NCBI GenBank assembly: GCA_027068235.1
Contig: JAMOUE010000083.1
Location: forward strand, 1-14,446
Length of the DNA stretch: 14,446 bases
DNA from: Deltaproteobacteria bacterium
GTDB lineage: Bacteria; Desulfobacterota; Dissulfuribacteria; Dissulfuribacterales; QOAL01
Direction of reading: 5' to 3'
Of this stretch, positions 1 through 7,770 are shown one piece after another. Positions within the stretch are counted from its first letter, which is position 1. Each line of letters opens with the position of its first letter. The translations under genes and the position numbers were made by a program. The notes below the pieces were generated by a model. That model was not told the origin of the DNA. It made no database searches and worked only from the letters and a program-made list of their open reading frames with translations.

Positions 1-327
1 TTTAGCCTGTTGGACGGACAAGATGAGCTATTTAGGGCCTTTTCCCAAAGTCCATATTTGGCAACAGTGCCTATGGCAACTGTTTCGTGTGTTAGTGCCA
101 GTATCAAGCGGGCCCAGACAATAAGAGAGCTGTTTGATGTTACAATTGAGAATATGGAAGGTGCAGCAGCAGCCTTGGTAGCCAATGCCTACAATGTTCA
201 ATTAATTGAGATTCGCTCTGTTAGTAACCTTGCAGGTGAATCTGACAAGTCAAAGTGGAACGTACAAGAAGCCTTGGCCCTGCTTTGTCAGGGGCTTAGA
301 GAAGTAATCTCTATTTTAGGGCTCTAG
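1..327 (+). CDS. mqnB: Futalosine hydrolase (MqnB), C-terminal part; 5' end outside window
   Basis: The reading frame is open from base 1, so the gene starts upstream of the window. MqnB cleaves futalosine to dehypoxanthinyl futalosine and hypoxanthine in the cytosol, a step of the futalosine route to menaquinone. The visible 108 residues have the MTA/SAH nucleosidase (PNP/UDP phosphorylase superfamily) C-terminal half: a TIENMEGAAAA segment, which in the family positions the nucleoside ribose, followed by EIRSVSNLAGE. The Asn in SVSN replaces the Asp usual in MTA/SAH nucleosidases, which from memory is typical of MqnB. The adjacent mqnD supports the assignment strongly. The TTG at base 10 is an internal codon, not a convincing start. 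Function is inferred from motifs and context. Confidence 0.85.
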   Translation, partial: FSLLDGQDELFRAFSQSPYLATVPMATVSCVSASIKRAQTIRELFDVTIENMEGAAAALVANAYNVQLIEIRSVSNLAGESDKSKWNVQEALALLCQGLREVISILGL

Positions 328-341
328 CAGCATAAGATATT

Positions 342-1175
342 ATGGAAGATATCTATTTGGGTATATCACCATGTCCTAATGACACCTTTATATTTTACCA
401 CTTACTACACAAGAAGCGTTTACCCTTTAAGATTAATCCAGTAATCAGAGATGTGGAGGAACTAAACAGGCTAGTCCTTGCAGATGCACTGGATGTTAGC
501 AAGGTATCTTTTGCCTTGGCCGGGCAGGTTATTGATAGATACAAGATTCTTTCTAGTGGTTCTGCCCTTGGAAGAGGATGCGGGCCTCTTATCTTGGCTC
601 GATCACAAATGTCGAAAAGAGAGCTTGCCAAGGCCAAGATTGCCATTCCTGGCAAAAATACTACAGCCGCATTGTTGTTTCGTCTCTATCTTCCTGATGC
701 AAGAAATCTGGTGGAAATGCCATTTGACAAGATTGTGGAAGCTATTTGTTCAAAGGATGTGGATGCAGGTTGTGTCATACACGAAACCAGGTTTACATAT
801 AGAAACTTTGGTCTTTTAATGGTGCAAGACCTTGGAAAGTGGTGGGAGGAGACCACTGGAAGACCAATACCGCTTGGCGGCATAATTGCAAGAAACGATC
901 TTCCTATGGAACAGTTGCAGATTTTGCAGCAGTCAATTAGGGAGAGTATCGAGTTTGCAAAAAATAATTATGAGGAAGTCTCAGAGTTTATTAGACGTTA
1001 TGCCCAGGAGATATCTGTTGAGGTTCAAAAAAGACATATTTCGCTTTATGTGAATCACTATTCCTATGATCTTGGAGATGAAGGCAGAAAGGCAGTGTAT
1101 GAACTTTTTGAAAGGGCTGCTAGTGCAGGTTTAATTAAGATTCCAGAAGAGTCTCAGGAACTTTTTGTTATATGA
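342..1175 (+). CDS. mqnD: 1,4-dihydroxy-6-naphthoate synthase (MqnD)
   Basis: Cytosolic enzyme that converts cyclic dehypoxanthinyl futalosine to 1,4-dihydroxy-6-naphthoate in the futalosine menaquinone pathway. The 277-residue length matches the family. The N-terminus carries the hallmark GISPCPNDTFIFYHLL (about 8-22), followed by a periplasmic-binding-protein-like fold with IPGKNTTAALL (102-112) and GCVIHETR (143-150). His147 lies in the segment where the proposed catalytic His of the family is expected. The ATG at 342 is 14 bp after the mqnB stop, so the two are very probably co-transcribed. No strong Shine-Dalgarno is visible before it, so translation may depend on coupling with mqnB. The gene is complete with no frameshift. 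Confidence 0.95.
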   Translation: MEDIYLGISPCPNDTFIFYHLLHKKRLPFKINPVIRDVEELNRLVLADALDVSKVSFALAGQVIDRYKILSSGSALGRGCGPLILARSQMSKRELAKAKIAIPGKNTTAALLFRLYLPDARNLVEMPFDKIVEAICSKDVDAGCVIHETRFTYRNFGLLMVQDLGKWWEETTGRPIPLGGIIARNDLPMEQLQILQQSIRESIEFAKNNYEEVSEFIRRYAQEISVEVQKRHISLYVNHYSYDLGDEGRKAVYELFERAASAGLIKIPEESQELFVI

Positions 1176-1210
1176 ATTTGATAAATAAATGAAAAAGATG
1201 GCTAAGTAAC

Positions 1211-1237
1211 AAAATCCATTACATCAGAAAGGATTTT
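1211..1237 (+). promoter_or_regulatory. Hairpin that could mask the tolQ ribosome binding site
   Basis: AAAATCC (1211-1217) and GGATTTT (1231-1237) form a perfect 7-bp stem with a 13-nt loop. The likely tolQ Shine-Dalgarno, AAAGGA at 1228-1233 (10 nt before the ATG), has its GGA inside the 3' arm. Only two pairs are G-C, so the stem is weak; a regulatory role is inference. Confidence 0.3.
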
Positions 1238-1243
1238 TCATAA

Positions 1244-1963
1244 ATGGAATACAGCTCTACGGTGTTCAAAATGATTTTGGGTGCAGGACCAGTAGTCCAG
1301 TTTGTGCTTGCGCTCCTTGTTTTGATGTCTGTTTTAAGTTGGACCATCATCTTATTAAAGGCACGCATATTCAAAAAGGCCTCCTATTTAGATGAAGATT
1401 TTGAGATGTTTTTTGCCCAGACGCAAAGTTTGTCCCAGGTTGCAAGTAGGGCAAGGAGGATGAGATATTGTCCAATGGCAAACGTCTTTTTAGTTGCCTA
1501 TGATGAATACAGTAAATTGCGTCGTGACGTCAAATTGGACAATACCCCTCTTAACCGTGATGCCTGGATAGATATCCTTTCCAGAAGTATCTCAAAAGGT
1601 ATTCGGCTTGAGATTCAAGAATTAGAGGCAGCCCTGCCTCTTTTGGCCACAATTGGCAATTCTGCTCCATTCATCGGGCTCTTTGGCACTGTTTGGGGGA
1701 TAATGAGAAGTTTTCATGAGATTGGCCTAAAAGGCAGTGCAAGCCTTGCAACAGTTGCTCCAGGTATATCAGAGGCACTGATTGCAACGGCTGTAGGACT
1801 AGCTGCTGCTATACCAGCAGTCATTGCCTACAATATCTTTATGAGCAGTTCAAATGCAAAGGAGCAAGAACTTCAGGCCTTTGGAGCAGATTTTCTAAAC
1901 GAGGTAGAAAGAGAGCTGATTAAAAGAAAATCAGGCACTAGAACCCACGAACAGCAGGAGTAG
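1244..1963 (+). CDS. tolQ: Tol-Pal motor subunit TolQ
   Basis: Inner-membrane proton-channel subunit of the Tol system (MotA/TolQ/ExbB family), which with TolR uses the proton motive force to drive TolA and keep the outer membrane attached and constricting at division. The 239 residues show one N-terminal membrane helix (about 15-38), a cytoplasmic domain, then two helices (about 132-155 and 170-200). The block LLATIGNSAPFIGLFGTVWG (133-152), followed by VAPGISEALIATAVGLAAAIP, is typical TolQ and points to TolQ rather than ExbB. The start is ATG with AAAGGA 10 nt upstream. tolR begins 9 bp after its stop. There is a 68-bp gap from mqnD, so it may have its own promoter, though I could not identify one. 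Confidence 0.93.
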   Translation: MEYSSTVFKMILGAGPVVQFVLALLVLMSVLSWTIILLKARIFKKASYLDEDFEMFFAQTQSLSQVASRARRMRYCPMANVFLVAYDEYSKLRRDVKLDNTPLNRDAWIDILSRSISKGIRLEIQELEAALPLLATIGNSAPFIGLFGTVWGIMRSFHEIGLKGSASLATVAPGISEALIATAVGLAAAIPAVIAYNIFMSSSNAKEQELQAFGADFLNEVERELIKRKSGTRTHEQQE

Positions 1964-1972
1964 GATCAACTC

Positions 1973-2419
1973 ATGGCTATATCATCAAATGGAAACAAAA
2001 GACTCCTTTCAGAAATAAATGTTACCCCCCTTGTGGATGTAATGTTGGTGTTGCTTATAATCTTCATGGTAACGGCCCCCATGATGACAAGGGGCATTGA
2101 TGTCAAATTGCCAGAAACAACTGCAAAGGTATTGCCTCAGAAAAAGGCTCACGCACAGATTATAGTTTCTAGTAAAGGGGAAATATACCTTGATTCCATG
2201 CCGGTTGATGAGAATACTTTGAAGGTAATGCTTGCTACCATGAAGAGAAAGGGCAATACTTCTCAGGTTATATTGAGGGCCGACAAGAGCGTTCCTTACG
2301 GCATGGTTGCAAGGGTTATGGCTGCTGTAAAAGAGGCAGGTATTGAGAATCTGGGCCTGGTTACTGCTCCTGAAAAGGTCACGTCTCCTGATTACCAAAA
2401 AGATGTTTCTAACAATTAA
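1973..2419 (+). CDS. tolR: Tol-Pal motor subunit TolR
   Basis: ExbD/TolR-family partner of TolQ: a single-pass inner-membrane protein with a periplasmic domain. The 148 residues begin with a short cytoplasmic tail and the family motif INVTPLVDVMLVLL (15-28). Asp22 corresponds to the membrane-embedded Asp needed for proton use in TolR/ExbD proteins. The membrane helix covers about 20-38, and the periplasmic domain includes the usual KLPET segment and ends near GLVTAP. Possible ribosome binding sites are AGGAG at the end of tolQ and AGGA spanning its stop (7 nt spacing), so translation is probably coupled to tolQ. Length and order are normal for the family. Confidence 0.93.
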   Translation: MAISSNGNKRLLSEINVTPLVDVMLVLLIIFMVTAPMMTRGIDVKLPETTAKVLPQKKAHAQIIVSSKGEIYLDSMPVDENTLKVMLATMKRKGNTSQVILRADKSVPYGMVARVMAAVKEAGIENLGLVTAPEKVTSPDYQKDVSNN

Positions 2420-2479
2420 TGACTTTTGTCCAAAAAGTATGATTTTGAGTAAGAGACATCAGGAAGTGATTGTAAGCTA

Positions 2480-3436
2480 ATGAGAAATCGTTGGTCCAAC
2501 CACTTTTGGAAGCAGGCTTTTGTTCTAGCCCTGCTTTTTCACATTGCACTTGTTGCTGGCTTTTTATGGGGAACAAAACTTTTTAAAACGAAAAGACAAG
2601 TTCCAATTCCATATACAGTAAAGCTGTTTGAGCCACAGTTTGACAAAAAGGAGTCGTTAAAGGGGCCTAGCAAGGCTCCTGAAAATAAGAAAGAGGAGGC
2701 TAATAAAAAGGTAAAACCGCCTGAAGCTCCTGAAAAGCCAAAGGCAAAGCCACCCGTTCCAGTCAAAAAAGAGGTTCCAAAGCCAGAACCAAAGCCAAAG
2801 CCGAAGCCTGAGCCAAAGGTAGAAAAGAAAACGCCTCCAGTAACAAAGAAAGAGGCTGTGTCATTAAAGCCTCAAAAGAAACAGAAAAAGCCTCCTGTTA
2901 AGAAAAAGGAAAAGAAACCAAAAGTACCCAAGCAAGTTAAACCCCGTTCGAATAAAAATAAGGCTTCTGAAAAAAAGCTACAGCGAAGGATCAATGAGAT
3001 TCAAAGGCGTCTTAAAGAACAAAAAGAAGAAGAATACCTGAAAAAACGTTTGCAAGAGCTTGCAAAGAAAAAGCAAAGAGCTAACGGGTCTTCAAGGGGG
3101 CTGGCAGGTGCTGGCACAGGTGGAAGCGGTGGCGTTGGAAATAGGCAGGCCATGATATATGGCAACTTTGTAAAGGCAAAAATCTGGAGAAACTGGCATT
3201 TCCCAAAGGCTCTGGCCAATAGAAAAGATCTGTTTGCCGTTGTGACCATAGTCATAAATAAGGACGGGCAGATACTCGAGATGAAGGTCAAGAAATATTC
3301 TGGTTTTGTACCATTTGACAGATCTATCATAAAGGCCATTAAAGATTCCAACCCGTTGCCCCCTTTGCCACCAGCAATGGGACAGGGACCAGAGGAAATA
3401 GATATAAGGTTCGATCTTTCAAAGGCAGGTACATAG
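2480..3436 (+). CDS. tolA: TolA/TonB-like energy transducer
   Basis: Periplasm-spanning protein expected to carry energy from TolQ-TolR to the outer membrane. The 318 residues show a short cytoplasmic N-terminus; one membrane helix (about 13-33) with His21; a long Lys/Pro-rich stretch (about 60-155) like the rigid TonB spacer; a charged predicted coiled coil (about 162-200, RRINEIQRRLKEQKEEEYLKKR); a Gly-rich hinge (203-221); and a C-terminal TonB/TolA domain (about 225-318) containing VVTIVINKDGQILEMKVKKY. In TonB/TolA helices a Ser commonly lies four residues before the His, but here position 17 is Ala. The symbol rests on position after tolQR; by sequence it could equally be called TonB-family. 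AGGAAG lies 13 nt before the ATG, a long spacing. The expected tolB and pal do not follow. Confidence 0.85.
   Translation: MRNRWSNHFWKQAFVLALLFHIALVAGFLWGTKLFKTKRQVPIPYTVKLFEPQFDKKESLKGPSKAPENKKEEANKKVKPPEAPEKPKAKPPVPVKKEVPKPEPKPKPKPEPKVEKKTPPVTKKEAVSLKPQKKQKKPPVKKKEKKPKVPKQVKPRSNKNKASEKKLQRRINEIQRRLKEQKEEEYLKKRLQELAKKKQRANGSSRGLAGAGTGGSGGVGNRQAMIYGNFVKAKIWRNWHFPKALANRKDLFAVVTIVINKDGQILEMKVKKYSGFVPFDRSIIKAIKDSNPLPPLPPAMGQGPEEIDIRFDLSKAGT
2777..2819 (+). repeat. Lys-Pro/Glu-Pro codon repeat in tolA
   Basis: A run of near-identical CCAAAG/CCAGAA/CCGAAG hexamers encodes an alternating Pro-Lys/Pro-Glu track (residues about 100-113). Such tracks form a stiff periplasmic spacer in TonB proteins. 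The near-perfect hexamers could vary in copy number by replication slippage without changing frame. Confidence 0.6.
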
Positions 3437-3529
3437 AGGGATGAAATGGTGGTCGTTATTAAAGGGGGAGTGGAAGAGAAACGGCTTTGCTACCCTTTTG
3501 AAATCCAACAGATCTGTGTCAGGTAAAAA

Positions 3530-5239
3530 GTGCTCCTGTTAGAATCCTCATTTCGCACCAAGGCAATGGTTCTTGCTGCATGTATTGTCATGTTGTTTTC
3601 TGGCCTTGGCTCTTTTCCGCTTACCGATAGAGACGAGGGAGAGTATGCTGCAAGCGCCTCAGAGATGATAAAAAGGGGCGATTTTGTAGTGCCCTATCTG
3701 AACGGTAGGCCTTATCTTGAAAAGCCAATTTTATTTTTTTGGACCCTTTCCTCTTCATTCAAGACATTTGGACAAAACGAGTTTGCAGCAAGGCTCCCTT
3801 CAGCCTTGGCAGGGCTTATTCTGCTGGCATCCATGTTGTTTTGGGCAGGTCATTTATCAGACAGATCCTCTTTAGGTATCATTGCCTCCTTGTTATTGCT
3901 CGGTAGCCCCCTGTTCCTATTGGTGGCTAGGGCGTGTTTGACAGATATGTTGCTAACGCTCTTTATCTGGTGTTCCATGGCCTTTTTTTATGCATATATG
4001 GAAAAGGATAGAGGCCCTTTTTTTATTTGGTTGTCTTGGTTCTTTCTCTCTTTGGGCTTTTTGACCAAGGGGCCTGTAGCTGTAGCCATGTGTTTGCCCA
4101 CCTTTCTACTTTATTCTTTTATTAGGCGAGACTTTTCATGGCTTCGTCCCAGGGTGTTAGTTAGTGGTATTTCCCTTTTTTGGGTTGTTAGCCTTCCATG
4201 GTATTTGGAAATTTATCAGCGTATGGGAAAGGCTTTTGTTGAGACCTTTTTTATTACGCAAAATTTTGAGCGTTTTGCAACCACCCTTCTTGGCCATGGA
4301 GGAGGGCCAATCTATTATTTGGCGGTTTTGGCCATTGGACTTTTCCCATATTCAGCCCTTTTGCCAGGGTTGGCACAAAGGGGGCTGCCCCTGCTTTACG
4401 CCGCTGTAAAAAAGAGAAATTTTCTTCCAAAAGACAGTTTTTTTATCTTTTGCCTCATTGCCTCTTTGTGGATATTTATCCTTTTAACAGCAGCTGCTAC
4501 CAAGCAGATCAACTACATAGTGCCTGCTCTTCCTTTTTTGAATCTATGCCTTGGAGTCCTGATTCTTGAGGAGAGTAGGGCGTCTGAATGTAAAATCGTA
4601 TCCAAGACCTGGTTGATCACTGTATCAGCCCTTTTATTGATTGTTACAGTGCCATGGTTTCTTTTTCCGTCAACCATTTGGAAATATGTACTTAAGCTGA
4701 TACGCTTTGACAGTACTGAGTACGCCTTTACCGTTCACATGCCTGCAAGCCTTTCATTTTGGGCCTTTGGCCTTTTTTTGATAACCATACTTTGTTCTTT
4801 TCTCTTCCTGCACTTTAAAACGTGGAAAATACAAAGATTTTGTGTGCCTTTGTTCTTTTCTGGCTGGTTGATAGTGTTTTTTCTTCCAACTCTTGCCTGC
4901 ATGGTTCAGTGCCCAGCCAAAGATATGGCTCTTAGCGTAAAAAGAACTATTTTAGCCAATCATAAAGAACAACGTGGCCCTGTGCGCCTTACCTCTTTTG
5001 GCCTGTGGAAACCATCCATGATATTTTATGCCAATATGCCTATAAAACGCATAAAAACAAAACATCCGAAACGGCTTAAAGATGCCCTGTCTAGACCTTC
5101 TCCTTGTTTTGTCTTTACACGGACAAGGTTACAGGACAAACTCGATAAGATTCCTAATTTCTTACCAATAAAAAAGTGGGAAGGTTACATGCTTGGGGGC
5201 AATGAGGCGGCATATTCTCTCTTCAGATCTCAAAGGTGA
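3530..5239 (+). CDS. GT39-family membrane glycosyltransferase (ArnT/PMT-like)
   Basis: Large inner-membrane protein of 569 residues with about 10-12 hydrophobic segments and a short soluble C-terminus. The first periplasmic loop carries LTDRDEGEYAASASEMIKRG (31-50) and then GRPYLEKPILFFW, the acidic catalytic loop pattern of GT39 (PMT_2/ArnT-like) enzymes, which move a sugar from a polyprenyl-phosphate donor to lipid A, other glycans or proteins. The acceptor cannot be told from sequence. The start is GTG, just downstream of an in-frame TAA (3524-3526), with AGGT 5 nt before it; the next choice is ATG at 3566, but its AAGG is too close. The gene lies 93 bp after tolA in the same direction and converges with cvpA. 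Confidence 0.88.
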   Translation: MLLLESSFRTKAMVLAACIVMLFSGLGSFPLTDRDEGEYAASASEMIKRGDFVVPYLNGRPYLEKPILFFWTLSSSFKTFGQNEFAARLPSALAGLILLASMLFWAGHLSDRSSLGIIASLLLLGSPLFLLVARACLTDMLLTLFIWCSMAFFYAYMEKDRGPFFIWLSWFFLSLGFLTKGPVAVAMCLPTFLLYSFIRRDFSWLRPRVLVSGISLFWVVSLPWYLEIYQRMGKAFVETFFITQNFERFATTLLGHGGGPIYYLAVLAIGLFPYSALLPGLAQRGLPLLYAAVKKRNFLPKDSFFIFCLIASLWIFILLTAAATKQINYIVPALPFLNLCLGVLILEESRASECKIVSKTWLITVSALLLIVTVPWFLFPSTIWKYVLKLIRFDSTEYAFTVHMPASLSFWAFGLFLITILCSFLFLHFKTWKIQRFCVPLFFSGWLIVFFLPTLACMVQCPAKDMALSVKRTILANHKEQRGPVRLTSFGLWKPSMIFYANMPIKRIKTKHPKRLKDALSRPSPCFVFTRTRLQDKLDKIPNFLPIKKWEGYMLGGNEAAYSLFRSQR

Positions 5240-5279
5240 TCTAACCACTTTCATGCGTTGAACTCAGGGAATTTGGCTC

Positions 5280-5852
5280 TTATATCGACTCCCTTTTCCC
5301 TTTATTAAACTGCAATTCAATCCTTCTCCATTTCCACATGAAGCGAGCCTTTAGGTTCTCAGGTACAAAGTCTGTCATCATCCTGGCCATAAGGCTGACC
5401 CGTGGATAAAGGTATGATGTTTTCAAAAGGGGGCTGTTGGGTGGAAGTGTCAGGGTAAGTATAAATACTATGACTGATGAGATTGCCAAGGCCTTTAAAA
5501 AGCCAAAGGCTCCTCCAAGGAGTCTGTCAAGAAAAGACAGATGCAGTGCCTGAAACAGGCCTCTAAAGATGATCCCCGCTATAGTAAAGGCGAGATAAAC
5601 AACTAGAAATAAAAGAAAAAACGCTGCAAGACCTCGCCACATCTCAGTCCTTATAAGAAAGGCAAGGCGTTGGGACATAAAATCGTAGTAGTTTGCAGCT
5701 ACCCAAAAACCAACTAGTGCACCAAGTAAGCCAGAAACCGTTCTGCTAAAGCCAGTAAAAAGGCTTCTGATTATTATTACAGCAAAAATAAGCCCTAGTA
5801 CCACATCAAGCCAATTTATATTTATAGAAGCTAAAATCTGAAGAGGATTCAT
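5280..5852 (-). CDS. CvpA-family inner-membrane protein
   Basis: Small integral membrane protein of the CvpA (colicin V production) family, whose biochemical role is poorly defined; members have been linked to colicin V export and to envelope stress or bile tolerance. With the ATG at 5852 it has 190 residues and four hydrophobic segments (about 16-32, 36-53, 74-97, 117-137). The motif FLDRLLGGAFGFLKAL (107-122) is the family signature before the last helix. The frame is open to a TTG at 5888, which would add 12 residues and overlap the upstream gene by 23 bp. I prefer ATG 5852, 13 bp after that gene's stop, because CvpA proteins usually start just before the first helix; neither start has a strong ribosome binding site. 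It is the last gene of the minus-strand run. Confidence 0.85.
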   Translation of the reverse strand: MNPLQILASININWLDVVLGLIFAVIIIRSLFTGFSRTVSGLLGALVGFWVAANYYDFMSQRLAFLIRTEMWRGLAAFFLLFLVVYLAFTIAGIIFRGLFQALHLSFLDRLLGGAFGFLKALAISSVIVFILTLTLPPNSPLLKTSYLYPRVSLMARMMTDFVPENLKARFMWKWRRIELQFNKGKRESI

Positions 5853-5865
5853 GGGCGCTAATAAA

Positions 5866-6156
5866 TCAGACCAGTCCCTTTCTTGCAAGGATTCTGAGTT
5901 CTTTTTCTGCCTGTTTTGTCAGCTCATAATATGTGTGGTTCATGTGTTTTGGCCTTTTAAAGCCACGCTTGAAAAGAAACGTTCCTTGAACCCTTTTCAG
6001 CCATCCGCTTTTTTCAAGGCTGCCAAGAAGTTTCATCGTGGCACCAAGGTCCATTTTTATCCGTCTGGAAAGAAACTTGGCACAATCTGGCCCATTTTCC
6101 CTTATATCAAGGAGGGCCTCCTGTTCCTTAGGTGCAAGCTCTGTCCATGCCTTCAC
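5866..6156 (-). CDS. Small winged-helix-like protein
   Basis: A 96-residue basic protein that reads as a compact winged helix: helix about 8-21 (APKEQEALLDIRENG), helix 24-32, recognition-type helix 36-50 (DLGATMKLLGSLEKSGWLKR), a basic wing (55-72), then a C-terminal helix after YYELT (77-95). The SLEKSGWLKR...YYELT pattern resembles MarR/ArsR-type and DUF2250-type folds; I cannot fix the family. It may bind DNA, but no ligand or target is visible. The start is GTG with GAGG 6 nt upstream, directly abutting the stop of the acyltransferase-like gene, so it is coupled to it. It lies before cvpA. Its independent codon frame and good ribosome binding site argue that it is real. Confidence 0.72.
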   Translation of the reverse strand: MKAWTELAPKEQEALLDIRENGPDCAKFLSRRIKMDLGATMKLLGSLEKSGWLKRVQGTFLFKRGFKRPKHMNHTYYELTKQAEKELRILARKGLV

Positions 6157-6828
6157 TTACAGCCTCAAGCCTCCTGCTCTGGCGAGTCTTTTTGCCTTAA
6201 CGGATGCCTTGTTCAACTCTTTTTCAAGTTGCACACGGGCATTTTCAAGTAGTGTCCCCCGCGCATTGGAGTCTACAAAGATCGGTGGCCCATATACCAC
6301 ACCAACCCTGGAAAATGGAAGGGGTAACATTAGTCTGTCCCAACTGTTGAAGTAGTAGGCTGGCTTGGCCCCAATGCCTACTGGTATTATTGGTAACCCT
6401 GTGTCTCTTGCAAGGACAACAGCACCTTTTTGGGCAACACAAGGAGGCCCTTTTGAACCATCGGCAACTATGCCAGCATTAATCTTTTGGCTTTTTATGA
6501 TGCGGGTCATTTCTCTAATGGCCACTAACCCCCCTTTGAGCTTTGATCCCCGAACCGGCACTTGGCCCCAAAGCCTCAGGGCGCGGGCAACCCATTCCCC
6601 ATCGGCGCTGCCACTTACCATGATGGCAGCAGGGAATTTTCTGAAGTGGTAAAGGCAATATATCAGGCTTGAATGCCACAGTGCAGCAATGACTTGTCCA
6701 TTTTTATCCATGATTGCTTTACTATCAGCATGGATGTCTTGCTTTAATCTGCATGAAGAAAGCCATAGCTCAACTGTTTTTAATGCAGCTTTGAGAATCA
6801 GGCTTTCTTGCTTCTGGTTACTGTTCAT
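6157..6828 (-). CDS. DUF374 lysophospholipid acyltransferase-like protein
   Basis: A 223-residue protein matching the DUF374 group, related to lysophospholipid and lipid A acyltransferases. The family blocks appear in order: WHSSLIY (51-57), whose His52 is the likely catalytic base in place of the classic HX4D; VSGSADGEWVARAL (71-84); VPVRGSKLKGG (90-100); VADGSKGPP (121-129, family form DGPRGP); the PIIPVGIGA strand (146-154); and SWDRLMLPLPFSRV (162-175). It is probably membrane-associated on the cytoplasmic face and acylates a lipid or envelope precursor, but the substrate is unknown. Its ATG overlaps the nucleotidyltransferase stop (ATGA), with AGGA about 6 nt upstream, so the two are translationally coupled. 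Confidence 0.85.
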   Translation of the reverse strand: MNSNQKQESLILKAALKTVELWLSSCRLKQDIHADSKAIMDKNGQVIAALWHSSLIYCLYHFRKFPAAIMVSGSADGEWVARALRLWGQVPVRGSKLKGGLVAIREMTRIIKSQKINAGIVADGSKGPPCVAQKGAVVLARDTGLPIIPVGIGAKPAYYFNSWDRLMLPLPFSRVGVVYGPPIFVDSNARGTLLENARVQLEKELNKASVKAKRLARAGGLRL

Positions 6829-7751
6829 AGATATTCCTGAGAAGAAAGGTTACCAAAGGGTGTGAAAATCGTATTACGTATCTGTCCGTTCATCTGCACC
6901 TTGGTTTTTGGCCAAATTACCACATCTTCAAGCTCAAGATCGCCATCAACAAAGGAGTCTCTGCCAATTATTACATTCTTTCTTACTGTAACATTTTCTC
7001 CAAAGTAACTGGTTTCTATAAAGATCTTTTGGTTTAGTTGGGAAAGCTGTGAAAAGTTCGCCTCTAAGTAGCCTTTAGGGGTTCCTATATCGTGCCATTG
7101 CCATTTATTACCATTAGTTGTGAGTTTTTCTCCTCTGCACCCGGCTATTTTTGTCCCTTTTTGGATCAGATTTTCAATAAAGGGTATTAGCGAAAAAGGG
7201 CCATTTGGTGCGTTGTGGAAACATTCAGGCCGAAAGATGGAGATGCCTGTATACGCAAGGGAACCCTTATCTTTCGAGTTGAAAGAGCCAATGAGTCCGT
7301 TGTTGTGGCATTTTACTTTATTGAATCTTGGCTCGTCGTGAAGGCAAAACATCGCCTTGGCATCATGGGAAAGAAGAAATTTATTGTAAAATTTTTCTAT
7401 TGATAGATTGGATACAACGTCTGCATTGTAAACAAGAAGCGGGGCTTGCCACCCTGTTTTCTCAAAACAGTTTTTTATAGCTCCTCCTGTGTCCAGGAGA
7501 ACAGATTCTTCTAGAAGTGTAACAACACCCTCTGCTTTGGTTTGCTGCAGCCATGTCTTTATCTGATTGCCAAGATGGTGGCAATTGACAGCAATCCTGG
7601 CAATCCTTTCTTTTGTTAGCTTGTTGAGGAGTAAGCCAAGCGCAGGTCTATTTAATATGGGAAAGAGAGGCTTTGGAACATATTTTGTCAGTGGCAAAAG
7701 TCTTGTTCCTTTACCTGCTGCCAGTATCAGGCAACAACAATCAAGACCCAT
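6825..7751 (-). CDS. Sugar-phosphate nucleotidyltransferase
   Basis: A 308-residue cytosolic enzyme of the NTP_transferase family that makes an NDP-sugar from a sugar 1-phosphate. The nucleotide loop is LILAAGKGTRLLPLTKYVPK (8-27), with Lys27 of the PKPLFP segment as expected. LLDTGGAIKN (85-94) and YNADVV (108-113, Asp111 as probable metal ligand) follow, then WHDIGTPKGYLEAN (219-232, Asp221 as second metal ligand). The C-terminus (about 245-295) has short hexapeptide-like beta turns (GENVTVRKNVIIGRDSFV). It is closest in style to MurU or mannose-1-phosphate guanylyltransferase relatives, but base and sugar cannot be assigned. The ATG at 7751 has no good Shine-Dalgarno. It shares 4 bp with the acyltransferase-like gene, suggesting a joint role in envelope glycan or lipid synthesis. 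Confidence 0.85.
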   Translation of the reverse strand: MGLDCCCLILAAGKGTRLLPLTKYVPKPLFPILNRPALGLLLNKLTKERIARIAVNCHHLGNQIKTWLQQTKAEGVVTLLEESVLLDTGGAIKNCFEKTGWQAPLLVYNADVVSNLSIEKFYNKFLLSHDAKAMFCLHDEPRFNKVKCHNNGLIGSFNSKDKGSLAYTGISIFRPECFHNAPNGPFSLIPFIENLIQKGTKIAGCRGEKLTTNGNKWQWHDIGTPKGYLEANFSQLSQLNQKIFIETSYFGENVTVRKNVIIGRDSFVDGDLELEDVVIWPKTKVQMNGQIRNTIFTPFGNLSSQEYL

Positions 7752-7770
7752 GGAGAAAGAGATGCACTAC

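Noticed and set aside
2439..2480. 13-codon frame whose TAA overlaps the tolA ATG (TAATG)
   Set aside because: It has no ribosome binding site of its own and is too short to support; it might aid reinitiation at tolA, but chance is as likely.
3441..3542. 33-codon frame starting MKWWSLLKG between tolA and the GT39 gene
   Set aside because: GAGGG directly touches the ATG so the spacing is wrong for a ribosome site, it overlaps the GT39 start in another frame, and no motif is present.
5225..5241. AGATC/GATCT inverted repeat at the GT39 stop, considered as a terminator for the convergent genes
   Set aside because: Only 5 bp with a 9-nt loop and no T-run on either strand; no intrinsic terminator could be supported between the convergent genes.
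5851..6355. Two plus-strand open frames opposite the winged-helix and acyltransferase-like genes
   Set aside because: They are Cys/Phe-rich or Ser-rich with no family motif and lie wholly antisense to genes with clear domains and coupled starts.
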